From contig NW_025955276.1 of NCBI RefSeq assembly GCF_022376445.1, positions 1 to 46,202 of the forward strand: 46,202 nucleotides of DNA, read 5' to 3'. The notes under the pieces are model-generated. The model was not told the DNA's origin, ran no database searches, and saw only the letters and a list, made by a program, of their open reading frames with translations. This stretch comes from Fomitopsis serialis (lineage: Eukaryota > Basidiomycota > Agaricomycetes > Polyporales > Fomitopsidaceae). Within the stretch, counting starts at the first letter, position 1; each line of letters opens with the position of its first letter. Of this stretch, positions 45,396-46,202 are shown piece after piece. The position numbers were made by a program, and so were the translations under genes.

Positions 45396-46202
45396 CTACC
45401 ACTGCTCTGTGCCAATTCTCCCTTCATTCCAAGTGACGTCGCTGGAGTAACCTGAGGCGTCACTGCTTTCATCGCTGCCGAGCTCTTCGTCGCAAATGTG
45501 TAGATCCTGCCAATGGTATGTATTAATGCCTTTGGGTCCCTTCGAGCGTGGTGTCCATCAGTCGTCTACCGCAGGGGCTTCCGATCGGCACAACACGCCA
45601 GCATCGTTCTCGTCAGAGTCCTCCATTCCGGAGTCTCCTCACAGTCATCCTGCTGCACGGCATCGCCGTGGGTGGATTCAGCAGGACGCCACACCGCCTC
45701 TGCTCTGGTGCATCCTTCGCAACGATGAGTAACCTCGGATGATCGAGTTGTCCTAGCTATATTGAGCCGATGCCACCGACTAATGAACAGGAGACTTACT
45801 GCGTGGATTCGTACGTTCGTGCCGCCGTTGAGGAGAGAAGTGATGCGGCGCCGGCACTGTCAGGTGCGCTGTCCACCGGCGTTTGAAGGGCCCTCGGCTG
45901 CGGCACAGACTCCAGCCCTCTGGAGAATTCGTGCGACGCATACGACGGTGGCGCAGGGTCTCGTATCTTGCACCGAGCCCACATGTCGTACCACGTGCCA
46001 TCGCCGACGGGAATGCTGGAAGAGTGGTCAGCCACGAAGCGAGATGGGAGCGGCATACTCTACCTCTCTCTGAAGTTTCGTGCAGCTTGTACCCCGACGA
46101 TGAGCATCGCAGAGTCTACCGAGGAGACCTCTAGGGCGCGCTGCATGGAACTTCACAACTCAGTGTCAGCCCGTGACTTAGGCGCAGCGTATACTTCACG
46201 TA
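45396..46202 (-). CDS. partial uncharacterised protein, 3' end of a gene running off the window
   Basis: Several minus-strand segments look like exons of one gene. One (about 46056-45805) reads SRFVADHSSSIPVGDGTWYD, MWARCKIRDPAPPSY and ASHEFSRGLESVPQPRAL, ending at a GTAAGT donor after TYEST. Another (about 45720-45600) reads AEAVWRPAESTHGDAVQQDD. The last (45506-45396), after a TTGGCAG acceptor, reads DLHICDEELGSDESSDASG...VTWNEGRIGTEQW and a TAG stop. Acidic Ser/Asp-rich coding character and plausible splice sites support a gene, but the middle exon does not join the last one cleanly in frame in my reading. No family is recognised; the 5' part lies beyond the window. Confidence 0.4.

Noticed and set aside
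45137..45436. Plus-strand 187-codon frame ending at 45436
   Set aside because: It has no motif, crosses the CTCAAG repeat, and overlaps the minus-strand exon (45506-45396) that has better coding character.

Overview
The window is nuclear DNA from a filamentous basidiomycete, probably a wood- or litter-decaying Agaricomycete. I infer this from dense intron-rich genes with 47-100 nt GT..AG introns, GC-rich codons, a secreted GH131 glycan-active enzyme, a KRE6/SKN1-type glucan-synthesis protein, a Zn2Cys6 regulator and the absence of any bacterial operon signal. Species cannot be named from the sequence alone.

Layout, left to right: gene-poor DNA (1-894); dihydrofolate synthase FOL3 (+, 895-2327, one frame break); a 3.6-kb stretch without recognisable genes; the SUMO E1 subunit AOS1 (-, 5935-8778, eight exons, one intron of 1396 nt); a Zn2Cys6 transcription factor (-, 9559-12683, with a likely 14-nt micro-exon); a mitochondrial PPR-type protein (-, 13614-16510, one frame break); 2.7 kb without genes; a GRASP/Grh1 Golgi protein (+, 19201-21137, with a GC-AG intron); a MATH-like/BTB protein (-, 21405-23858); the U4/U6 recycling factor PRP24/SART3 (-, 24176-28473); an F-box protein (+, 29147-30697); a GH131 gene (+, 31358-33719) split by a 1148-bp palindromic mobile element (31637-32784); a TAP-like alpha/beta-hydrolase (+, 34075-36092) with an in-frame TGA; 1.8 kb without genes; a KRE6/SKN1 glucan-synthesis protein (+, 37942-40114, one frame break); a Ulp2/SENP6-7-type SUMO protease (+, 40987-44825); and a partial minus-strand gene at the right edge.

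The most notable object is the palindromic element in GH131. It has two apparently identical 506-bp inverted arms around a 136-bp centre and is flanked by the 9-bp direct repeat AAGTGTTGC. Each arm carries a tRNA-like Pol III unit (A box, B box, T5 terminator), and a tip motif occurs four times. Removing the element plus one repeat copy restores a continuous 304-codon GH131 reading frame, so the insertion looks recent.

Three otherwise healthy genes (FOL3, PPR, KRE6) each break frame at a run of exactly five G or C, and one added base repairs each. This points to homopolymer under-calling in the assembly rather than three pseudogenes. Functionally the genes are mostly unrelated housekeeping genes. 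Two belong to the SUMO cycle (AOS1 for activation, Ulp2-like for deconjugation), and two act on or build extracellular glycan (GH131, KRE6).
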